This document shows, piece by piece, positions 1 through 19,751 of a DNA stretch of 64,000 bases (positions are counted from its first letter, which is position 1; each line of letters begins with the position of its first letter). Source of the DNA: Echinometra lucunter (taxonomy: Eukaryota; Echinodermata; Echinoidea; Camarodonta; Echinometridae); the NCBI GenBank assembly GCA_029962745.1, contig CM057158.1:127464-191463 (forward strand). The letters run 5' to 3'. A model generated the notes under the pieces. That model saw only the letters and a list, made by a program, of their open reading frames with translations. It was not told where the DNA came from and made no database searches. The position numbers and the translations under genes were made by a program.

Positions 1-172
1 CACTCACTATGTTTATTCATTTCTAATTTTCTATACATGCACATTATTTGGCACTAATGCCCTTTTGTATTGGCACCGATACGTGCAAGAGTGCAACACT
101 GCACGAAGTTCATTCGTTAGTCTAAAAAGTAAAAATCTAGAGTAGACTAGGCCTACACAAATTTATCGGGAT

Positions 173-2312
173 GGGACCAGGTATAAAACATTTTCTGTTT
201 TACCTTACGAGATCCAGGCAGTATTGACCATCTCTAACATTTCTTGAACAATAACGACGAGATGAAGCCATCTGCTTACATTCCTGCCGAGGAAATCGTA
301 AAATTCGTGAAAATTTATTCACACAAAAAACCGAAATGACGGTCATCCTTGAAGAAAAACATTTCATGGAGGCTGCCATGTTGTATGGTAACTTGTAGTG
401 TGCACACAAAATGAAAACACAAGTGAGTTGTAAGTACCTCTTCCCTGTCCTCTATTTCAATGCCAGGGGCGAATCCAGCATTCTCGATTAGGGGGGCCGA
501 AATTTTAAAAAACCGCTCGAATCGATTAGAAACGTATGGTTTAAGGCTGTACTCAGTGGCGCAATAAATGAAAATATGTTGTGGGTCCCCCCCCCCCCCA
601 CACACACACACAAAGGTAGATGCGCCTATTCTTGAAATAGTTATCTTTAATTGAGGAATTATAAAACTCCTTCTCCTGAGTACAAAGGAAATGATGGATA
701 ATGTGAGCGCGAAGCGCGAGCTCAAAATTCTGGAGATTCCAAATGAAGAAAATCGTCAGGGGCGTCGCTAGACTTTTTTTCAATGGAGGGGGGAGGGGAC
801 CAGGTATAAAATATTTTCTGTTTTACCTTACGAGATCCAGGCAGTATTGACCATCTCTAACATTTCTTGAACAATAACGACGAGATGAAGCCATCTGCTT
901 ACATTCCTGCCGAGGAAATCGTAAAATTCGTGAAAATTTATTCACACAAAAAACCGAAATGACGGTCATCCTTGAAGAAAAACATTTCATGGAGGCTGCC
1001 ATGTTGTATGGTAACTTGTAGTGTGCACACAAAATGAAAACACAAGTGAGTTGTAAGTACCTCTTCCCTGTCCTCTATTTCAATGCCAGGGGCGAATCCA
1101 GCATTCTCGATTAGGGGGGCCGAAATTTTAAAAAACCGCTCGAATCGATTAGAAACGTATGGTTTAAGGCTGTACTCAGTGGCGCAATAAATGAAAATAT
1201 GTTGTGGGTCCCCCCCCCCCCCCCACACACACACACACAAAGGTAGATGCGCCTATTCTTGAAATAGTTATCTTTAATTGAGGAATTATAAAACTCCTTC
1301 AGAAAATCGTCAGGGGCGTCGCTAGACTTTTTTCAATGGAGGGGGGAGGGGACCAGGTATAAAACATTTTCTGTTTTACCTTACGAGATCCAGGCAGTAT
1401 TGACCATCTCTAACATTTCTTGAACAATAACGACGAGATGAAGCCATCTGCTTACATTCCTGCCGAGGAAATCGTAAAATTCGTGAAAATTTATTCACAC
1501 AAAAAACCGAAATGACGGTCATCCTTGAAGAAAAACATTTCATGGAGGCTGCCATGTTGTATGGTAACTTGTAGTGTGCACACAAAATGAAAACACAAGT
1601 GAGTTGTAAGTACCTCTTCCCTGTCCTCTATTTCAATGCCAGGGGCGAATCCAGCATTCTCGATTAGGGGGGCCGAAATTTTAAAAAACCGCTCGAATCG
1701 ATTAGAAACGTATGGTTTAAGGCTGTACTCAGTGGCGCAATAAATGAAAATATGTTGTGGGTCCCCCCCCCCCCCCACACACACACACAAAGGTAGATGC
1801 GCCTATTCTTGAAATAGTTATCTTTAATTGAGGAATTATAAAACTCCTTCAGAAAATCGTCAGGGGCGTCGCTAGACTTTTTTTCAATGGAGGGGGGAGG
1901 GGACCAGGTATAAAACATTTTCTGTTTTACCTTACGAGATCCAGGCAGTATTGACCATCTCTAACATTTCTTGAACAATAACGACGAGATGAAGCCATCT
2001 GCTTACATTCCTGCCGAGGAAATCGTAAAATTCGTGAAAATTTATTCACACAAAAAACCGAAATGACGGTCATCCTTGAAGAAAAACATTTCATGGAGGC
2101 TGCCATGTTGTATGGTAACTTGTAGTGTGCACACAAAATGAAAACACAAGTGAGTTGTAAGTACCTCTTCCCTGTCCTCTATTTCAATGCCAGGGGCGAA
2201 TCCAGCATTCTCGATTAGGGGGGCCGAAATTTTAAAAAACCGCTCGAATCGATTAGAAACGTATGGTTTAAGGCTGTACTCAGTGGCGCAATAAATGAAA
2301 ATATGTTGTGGG

Positions 2313-2343
<31 letters not shown>

Positions 2344-2530
2344 AAGGTAGATGCGCCTATTCTTGAAATAGTTATCTTTAATTGAGGAATTATAAAACTC
2401 CTTCTCCTGAGTACAAAGGAAATGATGGATAATGTGAGCGCGAAGCGCGAGCTCAAAATTCTGGAGATTCCAAATGAAGAAAATCGTCAGGGGCGTCGCT
2501 AGACTTTTTTTCAATGGAGGGGGGAGGGGA
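173..2530. repeat. Four-copy tandem array, 551-623 bp units
   Basis: Four nearly identical units begin near 173, 796, 1349 and 1900. Units 1 and 4 are long; units 2 and 3 lack the same ~71 bp segment, which contains GAGCGCGAAGCGCGAGCTC (seen near 705 and 2437). Every unit has a C run followed by a CA run whose length differs between copies. Every unit also has the transposon-like phrases CAGGGGCGAATCCAG and CAGGGGCGTCGCTAGAC, which resemble ends of hAT-type elements. A 69-codon minus-strand open frame is preserved in all copies, but it matches no family I know and is best explained by copy identity. The L-S-S-L order suggests unequal exchange or an assembly duplication. Confidence 0.95.
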
Positions 2531-2649
2531 TGCTGATAAATTCAACCGTATAAAGCCCACGAGGCATTGTGTGCCTCTATCACATTTTTCTTCTCAATGA
2601 TATAACTGTTCATTTCACTTGCCGAATGTGTTTGCTTTCCGGAAACACC

Positions 2650-3815
2650 CTGTGTCTAAATATAATACGAGCGAGCGAGGAAAAATATACTCTCTTTCGT
2701 AGAAGTGATAGTTCTTCATCAAACTACATGATGGGCTTAAAGATAATATAGGCCTATTTGGTCACCTCTTTTGCCTGATACGCTTTCAAAGACCATCCTA
2801 AATGTTGATATTATACGAGCGAGCGCAGCGAGCGAGGAAAAAAATATACCTTTCCCATAGTAGAAATGATAATTCTTCATCCAAATACACTGAAGAATTA
2901 ACTATGAGATATCTTACTTATATATATACACATATTTTGGTCACCTCGCTTGCTGAATTCGTTTGCTTTTCCAAACCATCTTGTATTAGATTTTAATCCG
3001 AGCGAGCGCAGCGAGCGAGGAAAAATCTATATACTATTTTTCTTTATGGTAGCAGTTATAATTCTTCATCCCAATGCACGATGGTATTAATCATGAGATA
3101 TGTGACTTTTTCATGTATACAGGTACATTTGGTCATCTCTCTTGCCCAATTTGTTTTCCTTTCCATACCATCTTGTATTTATATTTTATCTGAGCAAGCA
3201 CAGCGAGCGAGGAAAAAATCTATATACTATTTTAATGGTAGAAGTGATAATTCTTCATCCAAATACACGATGGTATTAATCACGAGTTTAATATAATCCG
3301 AGCGAGCGCAGCGAGCAAGGAAAAAATCTATATACTATTTTTCATGGTAGAAGTGTTAATTTTTCATCCAAATACACGATGGTATTAATTATGAGATAAC
3401 TAACCTTTTTTAAATGTATGCAGGTACATTTGGTCACCTCGCTTGCCGAATTCGTTTGCTTTCCCAAATCCATCTTGTATCTGAGTATTGTACGAATGAG
3501 CATAGTGAGCGAGGAAAATACATAATTATTTACTCCCTTTCATGGTAGAAGCGAAAGTTCTTCGTCAAAATACACGATGGGCCTTTAAGATATCTATTTT
3601 GAAATCTGTGGTCACCTCTCCTACCTAATTTATTTGCTTTCATCTTGTATCATACAAGCGAGCGGGGAAATTGTGGTATAAGTGATAAGTCTTCATCCAA
3701 ATACATGATTTGCCTAAAAGTATCCAGATTATCTCACCTGCCGATACTTTCCGAATTTACGAGCTAGCGCACCGAGCGAGGAAAAATACACTCTTTCGTG
3801 GTACCGGTGTTATTT
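2650..3815. repeat. Diverged tandem array with a GAGCGAGCGCAGCGAGCGAGG core
   Basis: About eight units spaced 110-195 bp carry the self-complementary-rich core CGAGCGAGCGCAGCGAGCGAGG or a degraded form, near 2668, 2816, 2999, 3190, 3298, 3491, 3657 and 3762. Each core is followed by AAAAAT-TATACTCTTT, TGGTAGAAGTGATAATTCTTCATC and a TTGCCGAATTCGTTTGC-like block. Related single copies lie at about 6720-6900, 9265-9520 and, inverted, 21170-21345. No coding capacity is supported. Confidence 0.85.
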
Positions 3816-3964
3816 CGTCGTCGTCGTCTTCTTCTTCTTCTTCTTCTTCTTCTTCTTCTTCTTCTTCTTCTTCTTCTTCTTCTTCTTCTTCTTCTTCTTC
3901 TTCTTTCCCCCTTTTTTTTTCTTCTTTTCTTTTTTTTTTGTCTTCTTTTTTTTCTCTCTCTCTT

Positions 3965-3997
<33 letters not shown>

Positions 3998-4055
3998 CTC
4001 TGTCAATGGGGGGGGGGGGCGCGGCCGCTTCGGCCCCCTCAGATCCGCCTATGAA
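3690..4055 (+). repeat. TCT microsatellite and T-rich tract inside a dispersed element
   Basis: About 90 bp of perfect TCT repeat (3826-3905) leads into a C/T tract with a long T run (to about 3997). A G run and GCGGCCGCTTCGGCCCCCTCAGATCCGCC follow in pieces at 4008-4050. The arginine-, lysine-, serine- and leucine-rich open frames across this stretch come from the simple repeat and should not be annotated as genes. A second, inverted and interrupted copy of the same arrangement lies at 20425-21345. Confidence 0.85.
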
Positions 4056-4369
4056 TGCAATAAACATTCACATTTACAAAACGGTTCTATCTATTTTATT
4101 TGTTTTATTCATCTAATTTCCAGGCAAAGATGAAAATGTATCTAAAAAGGAAACCATATAAACATGCCAACCGGCAGGGGAGGGGGAGGGTATGGCTAAA
4201 ATGGTTGCATATTATGAACCAAACTTTAGCCTTAGGCGTTGGTGTGTCTCTTTGCACGAAGGTGTATTCTTAATTGAGAATTGCGTATCATAGGATTGGT
4301 TTGAATAACCATTCATCTTTGGCATGTCAGTAGGCGTCCATGGCTACATAATGCGGCTACTTCAATATT

Positions 4370-4732
4370 GACTTACTAATAAGTACATTAAATAGAAGAA
4401 AGTATATACCAAAATGTTATCCTACCTTACCTAGATTATGCAGATATAATATGGAAATCTTCCTATTTTAGATATAGCAATCAATTACAAAATTTGCAAA
4501 ATAGAGCAGGTAGAAATTAGTATTCTCAATATAAAACCACATTCACATTTTTCTGTTACTTCAATGCATGAAATACTCTGATGGGAGACCCTTGAATCTG
4601 GGCAAAATTTCCATATTCAAGTTATGATGTTTAAAATCCTCTGTAGATTGAGGAATTACTTAACTGAAAACCTTTTTTTATGCCTCAAGACCTTACTATC
4701 TACGTAGCAACAATTTATGCGTTCCGAAACAA
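4370..4732 (+). pseudogene. Decayed non-LTR retrotransposon reverse transcriptase C-terminus
   Basis: Reading the + strand around 4427-4517 gives LDYADIIW, then a short gap, then QLQNLQNRAGR. These are the patterns at the end of the reverse transcriptase region of CR1/L2/Jockey-like non-LTR elements (family consensus roughly DYC.vvW and LQ..QNRAaR). Further on, in another frame, TLES..NFHIQVMMFKILC and a later YL fit the W..L..R....mFKi block that normally follows. Stop codons and frame changes show the copy is dead. No endonuclease or upstream reverse transcriptase motifs are visible in the window, so it is a 5'-truncated stub. Confidence 0.6.
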
Positions 4733-4880
4733 TTGAAATTGAAATTGAAATTGAAAAGGTTTTATTCGAAATCATTGCACGTTGCAGCCAAAAGGCTGAA
4801 TTGTGTACAATTTACAGATATATACATGTATAAATAGATGATTTAAAAACATCAAAACTTGAAATGATTAAGATAATATA
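4733..4880 (-). mobile_element. Non-LTR retroelement 3' tail (ATTGAA repeat)
   Basis: A short (AAATTG)n repeat at 4735-4757 is followed by TTTTATTCG and sequence with TACAATTTACAG. On the minus strand this reads as a 3' end with AATAAAACC and an AATTTC-type terminal repeat, as many CR1/L2-like elements have. Comparable (ATTCA)n tails occur at 57384, 58774 and 62785. The class is inferred from layout only. Confidence 0.45.
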
Positions 4881-6715
4881 ATACAACTTAACAAAAGAAC
4901 AAATAGAAGACTGAAAGGTGGTGGTGGCGGAAGAATGCTTATTGACGAACATCGCCACTCAAATTCAAACAATAAAAACATAGATTTAAGCAAGTAACGA
5001 AGGATCTAAAGACAGGAGGGTGTCTGGGGACGAGCGAGCAGTCAAGTTCAATGCACAGCTCCAGCCAGGGAATGCCAATCCCTCAACAACACCATTCAAC
5101 CTGGGCAATGGAATTGGTTATTCAAATCCATCGCTCAGGCGGAACTTAGGGTCAGCAACCCCACTGGAGCTATGCATTAATAGGGCCGACAAACAATCTC
5201 TTGCAAAAAAAAAAAAAAAAAAAAAAAAACATTCACATTCATAGCACACTCCTCATTCATCCAACAACCATAAGCACGTTAAATCAAACAACTGCACCCA
5301 CCAACCCAGCAGTCACCCCTCACACCTTGCACTCACTAAGCATACAGATAAAAAAAAGAAGAACCAAGGGGGGGGGGGTGAGTGGTCGCCCGTCCCAAGA
5401 AACCGTCCTGCTCAATCCTGAGAACGATTACTTAAAATTTGAAGAATGACGCAGTTTGTAAAATAACACATCTTCCACCACATGAGAAATCTTAATAAAA
5501 ATGAGTAAAATATTGGCATAAAAAACATTGTTTCCCTTAGTTGTTACAATGTAAAATACATGCATTAAAATCATGACTGATAAAAACCTGTAAACCTATT
5601 CAATTGTGTTTGAGTTTAAAAAGTTCTAAAGATGGTAAAATTTTCATCTGAAGCTTGTGAGCTTCAGATAAAGAACAAATTATTGCAAAGCATATTTTTC
5701 TGCAGGGGGGGGGGGGGGGCTCAGTTATTCAACAGCATACCTCAATATATCCAAAATTGCACATCTCTGTTTTCATTCAAACGAGCACTTAAGCAACTGA
5801 AACCCTAATGGACCCCTCCCCCTCTCTTTGGCTTTAAATGAATAGAGGGAACTAACGGATTTAATAAATTTTGGGAGAGGATTCCAAAGGTCTAGACCAT
5901 GGTGTCTTATGGATCTATGGGCAATAAGTTGGGTTGACTAAATGAAGATTCGAGGAATTGCGAGTAGGTATACAGGATGGTGGGGAAAGTGAATGAATTC
6001 TGCAATTACCAAATCATATACCCCCGGATATGCCCATCAGGCATTTTGATGAAGAATTATCACTTCTAAAATGAAAAGGAGTATGTGAACCGCTGGCTCG
6101 AAACCACCAATAAGTCGCACGCATCACAACTGAGAAAACAGTCAAGAAAGGTAATTTTGGTCGGATTGGTCTATTTATTGCTTTTGATAGAAATGGTAGT
6201 TGCGTTATCATTCTATCATGTGTGAAAGTTTGGGATCGTAATTCGCCCCAGAAATATGATTTTTAGCCATTTTAAAATGACTACACATTTTTGTTACAAA
6301 TTTTTTTTTTTACAAATGTGCTTTATACCTTCATTCATTGCTATCCTAGCCAAAAATTCATCAAGATAATGAACTAATTTTGGGAGAACATACAGAATAT
6401 GTCCTAATCCCAAGATGTGCCAAATTTTAGCCTAATCTGATAATCTCTTCACGCCAGTTTGCCATGAACTATTGAATACCCTCCTGTGCTTCCTTACAAA
6501 CAAAAGAGCGCAGAGGAGCTCCTCTCTTTTGTTCCGAACTTCAAAGGCTCTTTTCTCTGAACCGAGGTTATTGATTCCTAATTATCTGATGTGTTTTTGA
6601 GGGGGTTATTGTAGACCAATTTGGACGAGTCATATACCATTGGAAGGCTGAAAATAAATTTTGGCGACTTATTGTTGGTCTTGAGGCGGGGGGGGGGGGG
6701 GGGGGGTCACAGATA
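4881..6715. other. Intergenic, no gene seen
   Basis: No exon with a recognisable product is visible. The stretch holds an A run near 5206-5230, a G run near 5370, a G run at 5705-5719, a T run at 6300-6311 and a G run at 6688-6707. The piece at 6030-6075 resembles the dispersed repeat near 9265 (a TTTTGATGAA.AATTATCACTTCTAAAATGAAAAG motif). Short open frames here have no family resemblance. Confidence 0.5.
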
Positions 6716-7075
6716 TATTTTTCTAGGCTCGCTGTGCTCACTCATATAAAAGTCACCAAATCTGCTTGAAACTGACCGAAATGTGTAGGAACGACTAAGG
6801 AAAATGTGATAGAGGCACACAACATATTGCCATACCTAGTGGGCTTTACACGGTTAAATTTATAGACGTTGGTCGTCAGTAATTGGTGGCAATGTTTGTT
6901 GATAATCAGTGGGCTCTACACCCCCCTCCCCCCCCCCCGGTGAGAAAGGTATAGTGACGCCCCTCCCCCCCCCCCCCCCCTCACTTTCAAAAAACACTCC
7001 GGGGCTCCAGTTTGAACCAGCTCCGGCCGCTCGGGGGTACGATGCGGGGGGGGGGGGGGGCCGAGGGGGGATCAT
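6716..7075. repeat. Dispersed repeat copy with long C and G runs
   Basis: From 6727 the sequence (CTCGCTGTGCTCACTCATATAAAAGTCACC, in pieces) runs parallel to 9331-9520, including the GTGATAGAG, GGGCTTTA.ACGGTT and AATCAGTGG..CTACACCCCCC blocks. Runs of C at about 6920-6940 and 6962-6980 and of G near 7046-7062 follow. The proline- and glycine-rich open frames are artefacts of the runs. Confidence 0.7.
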
Positions 7076-7414
7076 TGTTGACCATGTTGGTGACCCTGCA
7101 TCCCAGGTCAGCTGGCATGGCACGCGCGACGAACGTGAACATTTTTCACAGTTCAGTCAAGACTGTAACATTTTTAAATGCTGGAAGATATAATTCTAAT
7201 TAAGAAGTTATTGAAAAATAGTAGTAGAATAGGTTTTTTTAGTATTGAACCATGCATTTTCGACTTTATAAATAAAAAATATAGTGAAATAAAGATAAGT
7301 AAGTACTGTTGATATCTATGGCTAATAATACTGAAGCTTTGTACAGAGACTACACATGGTAGACGTGCACGAGTACGGAGACCGAGACAACAGTATTTGA
7401 ATTAAAGCTTAAAG

Positions 7415-15393
<7,979 letters not shown>

Positions 15394-15839
15394 AATTTGA
15401 ACACTCTATATCAAATTGATAGCCCTTGAGTGTAGTTATTGCACGTGACTTCAATGGGGAAATCTAACATAAATCTTGTTGTTTGGGGTTTTCAATAACT
15501 TACAAAAGTTTCTTGACTGGAATTCTCAAGATTTTACAGGAATTACACAATTATAAGAAACAAGGTCCACATCAATGATGAGGGGCTGTTATGAATAGAT
15601 ATTTTACCTCACATCTCTATTTATTGCACTCCAAAATTCAAACTTATCAATCTGTTTAGAAAATTGCTAGCTGAATTCAAAGGGTGAGTGTACATGGGTT
15701 ATTTGCAACAACTGTGCAAAGGTTTTACGATTTACTGATTGATGTGATAAGTAAGTAAGGTAGTTACAGTATGTCAGCTTTTCCTTATAAAGGAATGTTG
15801 TGATTTGTTCCTAGTCTTGAAAGTACACATTGCACTTTT

Positions 15840-16748
15840 TATGCCTCCGCCCACCGTAGGTGGTTGCCGGAGGCATTATGTTTTCGGGTCGTCCGTCCGT
15901 CCGTCCGTCCGTCCGTCCGTCCGTCCCGTTTTCGTTCTCGCGATAACTTAAGAACCGTTTGACAGATCAACTTCAAACTTGGCTCATGTATGCATATGGG
16001 AGGGACAATGATCTGATTAGATTTTGGAGTCTCAAGGTCCAAGGTCAAGGTCATAGAGGTAATAATACACATAAAAATGGCTCGTTCTCGCGATAACTTA
16101 AGAACCATTTGACAGATTGACTTCAAACTTGGCTCATGTGTGCACATGGAAGGGGCAATGATCTGATTAGATTTTGGGGTCACAAGGTCAAAGGTCAAAG
16201 GTCATAGAGGTCATTATGTACATAGAAATGGTTCGTTTTCACCATAACTCAACAACCATTTGACCGATCAATCTCAAACTTGGTTCATGTATGCATATGG
16301 GAGGGACAATGATCTGATTAGATTTTGGAGTCTCAAGGTCCAAGATCAAGGTCATAGAGGTAATAATACACATAAAAATGGCTCGTTCTCACGATAACTT
16401 AAGAACCATTTGACCGATCAACCTCAAACTTGGCACAGGTATGCATATGGGAGGGACAATGATCTCATTAGATTTTGGAGTCTCAAGGTCAAAAGTCAAA
16501 GGTCATAGAGGTCATTATGTACATAGAAATGGTTTGTTCTTGTGATAACTCAGTAACCATTTGACAGTTCAACAAACTTGGCTCATGTATGCATATGGAA
16601 AGGGCAATGCTCATTAGATTTGGTGGTCACAAGGTCAAGGTCAAGGTCAATGATGTCATTGTATAAATAAAAATAAATCAACATGAAGTGCCATTTATTT
16701 CTGATTTGGTAATGGCGGAGGCATAAAGTTCGACCACGCGTGGTCGAA
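15840..16748. mobile_element. GTCCGTCC-headed element with five 150-bp internal repeats
   Basis: The ends are inverted: TATGCCTCCGCC at 15840-15851 and GGCGGAGGCATA at 16714-16725. A (GTCC)n run lies at 15890-15926. Five head-to-tail units of 150 bp start at 15931, 16081, 16231, 16381 and 16531. Each begins TCGTTCTCGCGATAACTTAA or a variant and carries TTTGAC.GATCAACTTCAAACTTGG and AAGGTCAAGGTCATAGAGGT blocks. A perfect 20-bp palindrome, TTCGACCACGCGTGGTCGAA, sits at 16729-16748. The GTCCGTCC/GATAACT/TTCAAACTTGG motif set is widespread in marine invertebrate genomes. No protein is encoded. Confidence 0.85.
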
Positions 16749-17584
16749 GATTCATCTAGTTGTAAAGTGTATTTGTAAATGTAATTTACATTATCAGAAA
16801 ATTGTATGATCCCACCTTTCCTGGTGTGAAATGAAATTCAAAGTATAACAGAAAAGACAAATGAAATTAGATCCTCTGGATCCTTTGTTTATTTAATACA
16901 GTGTAAAGAACCATGTTGAAACATGTTAAAGACAAATATTTTATTTCTAGCATACTTTATATTCATGAGGATTATAAACATTGTAGCTTTCAAGTGTATT
17001 TTTCAACGTGTCTTGAATGATTTGTAAGGGTATTTGAGATGAAGATATGACAGTGTATGGCTATGGGTTGTTGTTCCAAAAATTATTACGTTTCATGTTA
17101 TTTTAAACACAATTTTTTTATAAGCTGAAGAGGAGGTCGCAAGTACTGCATAAAATTCATTAATATTCAGCTATAGTTATATTAATAGTTATTGTAGGTG
17201 CCATGCGCTGTCTAAATCCCTTATGGACAGTCTGCAGTTTCTGACTCAATGAATGAAGTATACTGAATAGAAATAATCACGTAAGGCTTACTTTCGCAAT
17301 TTCTGCAGCTTTCTACTTTGCCTGACCAGCACCCCATATATAAAGTTCATGAAGAGTCCTGTTTGAATCTGTACTGTTGCTATAGTACAATTATTGATAT
17401 TTATAGCATGTAGATGTCTTAAAGCAGCTGGCAAGATAACAGTTAATGAACCTGCATGAGCTGGTGATGGATGACAAGGCAGTGAAATGCTCATCTCCCT
17501 GAGTACTTGTACCATCTGTTTCTCTTATGTTTTTTCCCATTACATTTGTTGTTGGATGATTTTTCCCAAGATTGCATGGTTTTG

Positions 17585-17832
17585 TAGTTAGAAACCAATT
17601 TCTCTTTTTGATACAGAATTTGATGTTGCCAGTGGGAAAACATGTGAGCAACATGTGAGCTGCATGTGAGCTGCATGTGGTTTAGATGAAAGTCACATTC
17701 TGTAGCTAGGAACCAATTTCTCTTTTTGATACAGAATTTGATGTTGCCAGTGGGAAAACTTGTGAGCTGCGTGTGAGCAACATGTGAGCAACATGTGAGC
17801 TGCATGTGGTTTAGATGAAAGTCACATTCTTT
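17585..17832. repeat. Tandem duplication (~120 bp) with inner CATGTGAGC repeats
   Basis: Two copies run from GAAACCAATTTCTCTTTTTG to GTTTAGATGAAAGTCACATTC. Inside each is a variable number of CATGTGAGCAA/CATGTGAGCTG words (about three and five). The open minus-strand frames here are produced by this duplication. Confidence 0.85.
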
Positions 17833-18604
17833 ATCTGAGAACATAAGCATAAAACTGGATTCAGTCTTCCAAACTCTTTAGTATAATGCCCAGACTACAA
17901 AAGGCTGTATCACACTGCCCATTGATAATTATGAGAAAAATAAACATCACAAGATAATACCATATTTATACAAGTAATGGATACGATTTTGTGTGTATAT
18001 TTTCCTTCCCAGCAAGCAATGTTTTGTTTTGATTAATCATGTAGTCGTGCAACACATTGAAAGTGCCAAACAAATAGTGGATGACTTCATCTTAGTGTGC
18101 TTCTTTAATAATAATGTCATGTTTTACTGGGATTTTGTTTTCATCTTTTGATACAGAGGTGTGTTCAATCAATATTCTTGATCTCCTTTCACAATTGCTA
18201 TCAAGATGTTGCAGTCTGAGTGACTTTGTCATCAGGTGACATGTGGTTACTCATTTTCTTATTCAATTGTCACTCAGACACCATTAAGGAAGCTCAGACC
18301 CTTGCTTATGATACAGGATATTAATCTTTGAATGGAATACTTTGCCATGATAAAAGTCACAATTTGATATGACATTTGTATTCAGCTGAAACAGATCACA
18401 TACAGCTGATATATAATGCAGAAAGATAAAATGCATATTTTAATGTTTATGCAGCAAAAAAAGTTTGCTCGTGTGTTGTTGTTTTTTTAATCCAAGGAAA
18501 CCTATGACTTGACTATTTGTTGAGGGTAATAAAGCAGCTTGGATTATATGACTTGTATATCCTTTTGTAGTGTGTATTTTGTTTCTACTTTAGTACTAAG
18601 TTTT

Positions 18605-18900
18605 GCACAGAAGGAAAGAAGAGGGGAGTGGGCAAAAGAAAAGGAACACATTTTGAAGAGTATTACATAGAAAATAAAAGAGAGAGAAAAGGAGGTCTAG
18701 AGGGAAGAGAGGAGGACAGAAGACAAATCAAGAGAGAAGTGAAGAGTGGATAAGAGTGATAGAACAAAACCTAACAAAAATGGAAAAGAAGAGCATGAAG
18801 AGGGATAGGCAGAATGAAAATAAAAGGTGGCGGGAGACAAAAAGGCAACAAACGGAGAGTGAGAAATATAGAGAACGGGGAAGAGAGAAAAAAATGTAGG
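18605..18900. repeat. Polypurine tract
   Basis: Nearly 300 bp of the + strand are G/A-rich (AGAAGGAAAGAAGAGGGGAG and similar), with few pyrimidines and no fixed repeat unit. It could adopt unusual DNA structure; no gene is supported. Confidence 0.7.
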
Positions 18901-19190
18901 GATTAATACATGACCTTGCGATACTGCATTATGGTTTATATGCTGGTGCGCCCTCACCCCTCAATTACCACTTATTGAAAAATGGATTCACGTTGTGAAG
19001 CTAAGCTATATACATAGAGAATGTCAGTCTTTTTTTTCAGTAACTGTTTATATCTCCCTATTTCCCCGCCTCTTTTTTTTTTTTTTTCTTTTTCTTGCTT
19101 ATTAGCAGCTTGACCCATCCTATTTCCCCCAGGAAAATATTTGGGTCATTCATGCAGTGTTATAATACTGGTTTGAAACCTATTCTCTAA

Positions 19191-19751
19191 CCTGACTGCA
19201 GGGGCGGCGCTACAAGGGGCAGGGGCAGCCCCCCATGATTTTTCAAGTGATGAAAAAAAGGGAAAAAAGAAGAGGAAGAAGAAGATGGACATGATGGAGG
19301 AGGAGGAGGAGGAAGAAGAAGAAGAATGTGGGAAAGATAGGGCAAGGTCTTGTAACTATATTCAATTCATCCATTTATTTGCAAATATTTCATAATGAGA
19401 ATTTACAAAAGATTACAACAAAAAAAAACGTATGGCACCTTAAGAAGCTTTCGCTTGTTGAGCAAGGTGCCCACATGTAAGTATAACACAATAACAGAAT
19501 TGCATAGAAACTTAAAGCAGAATTATAGAAACAAATAACTGCACAGAACTTAAAACACATAACATGAAATATACATTTAAAAATAAATTACAACACAAAC
19601 ATAACACTTCATAAACTTGGTAAGTTGGTAAATGGAGGTGACACAGCAAGCCCTTTTCATTTAAGATGTACATAAACTCAAATACGGGTCATCTTGCCCC
19701 CCCCCCCCCCCCATTTTTTCATAATACCCTGGCGCCGCCCCTGCCCGACTT
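19191..19751. mobile_element. Non-autonomous hAT-like element with TIRs and 8-bp target duplication
   Basis: The element runs 19199-19743. It starts CAGGGGCGGCGC and ends GCGCCGCCCCTG, an exact 12-bp inverted repeat. The flanking 8-mers are CCTGACTG (19191-19198) and CCCGACTT (19744-19751), matching at 6 of 8 positions. hAT elements make 8-bp duplications and often start CAG, so the class assignment is reasonable. The interior has AGG/GAA repeats near 19265-19325, a piece whose minus strand ends AAATAAATGGATGAATTGAA (like a non-LTR tail) near 19355-19390, and a C run at 19696-19712. There is no transposase. Confidence 0.75.

Larger units (their letters stand above)
15394..19190 (+). other. 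GOT2 3' flank and intergenic region
   Basis: No further exon is visible. Possible poly(A) signals AATAAA occur at 16666-16671 and 16672-16677 (inside a repeat element) and at 18528-18533. The last is followed by a GT-rich stretch (TTTTGTAGTGTGTATTTTG), so it is a fair candidate for a long 3' UTR end, but the true end cannot be read from sequence. The rest is AT-rich, with a G/A-rich tract at 18605-18900 and T runs near 19070. Confidence 0.4.

Noticed and set aside
200..2344. Repeated minus-strand frames of 69 and ~100 codons in the tandem array
   Set aside because: Identical because the DNA units are identical. They overlap C/CA runs of changing length and show no family motif, start context or splice support.
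3710..4133. Ser-, Leu-, Lys- and Arg-rich frames over the TCT/T tract
   Set aside because: Pure translation of simple repeat in every frame on both strands.
6860..7203. Pro/Gly-rich frames
   Set aside because: Created by C and G runs inside a dispersed repeat that recurs at 9331-9520 without the frames.
15839..16198. 119-codon minus-strand frame
   Set aside because: Covers two 150-bp units and the GTCC run of a noncoding element; the repeated peptide mirrors the DNA repeat.
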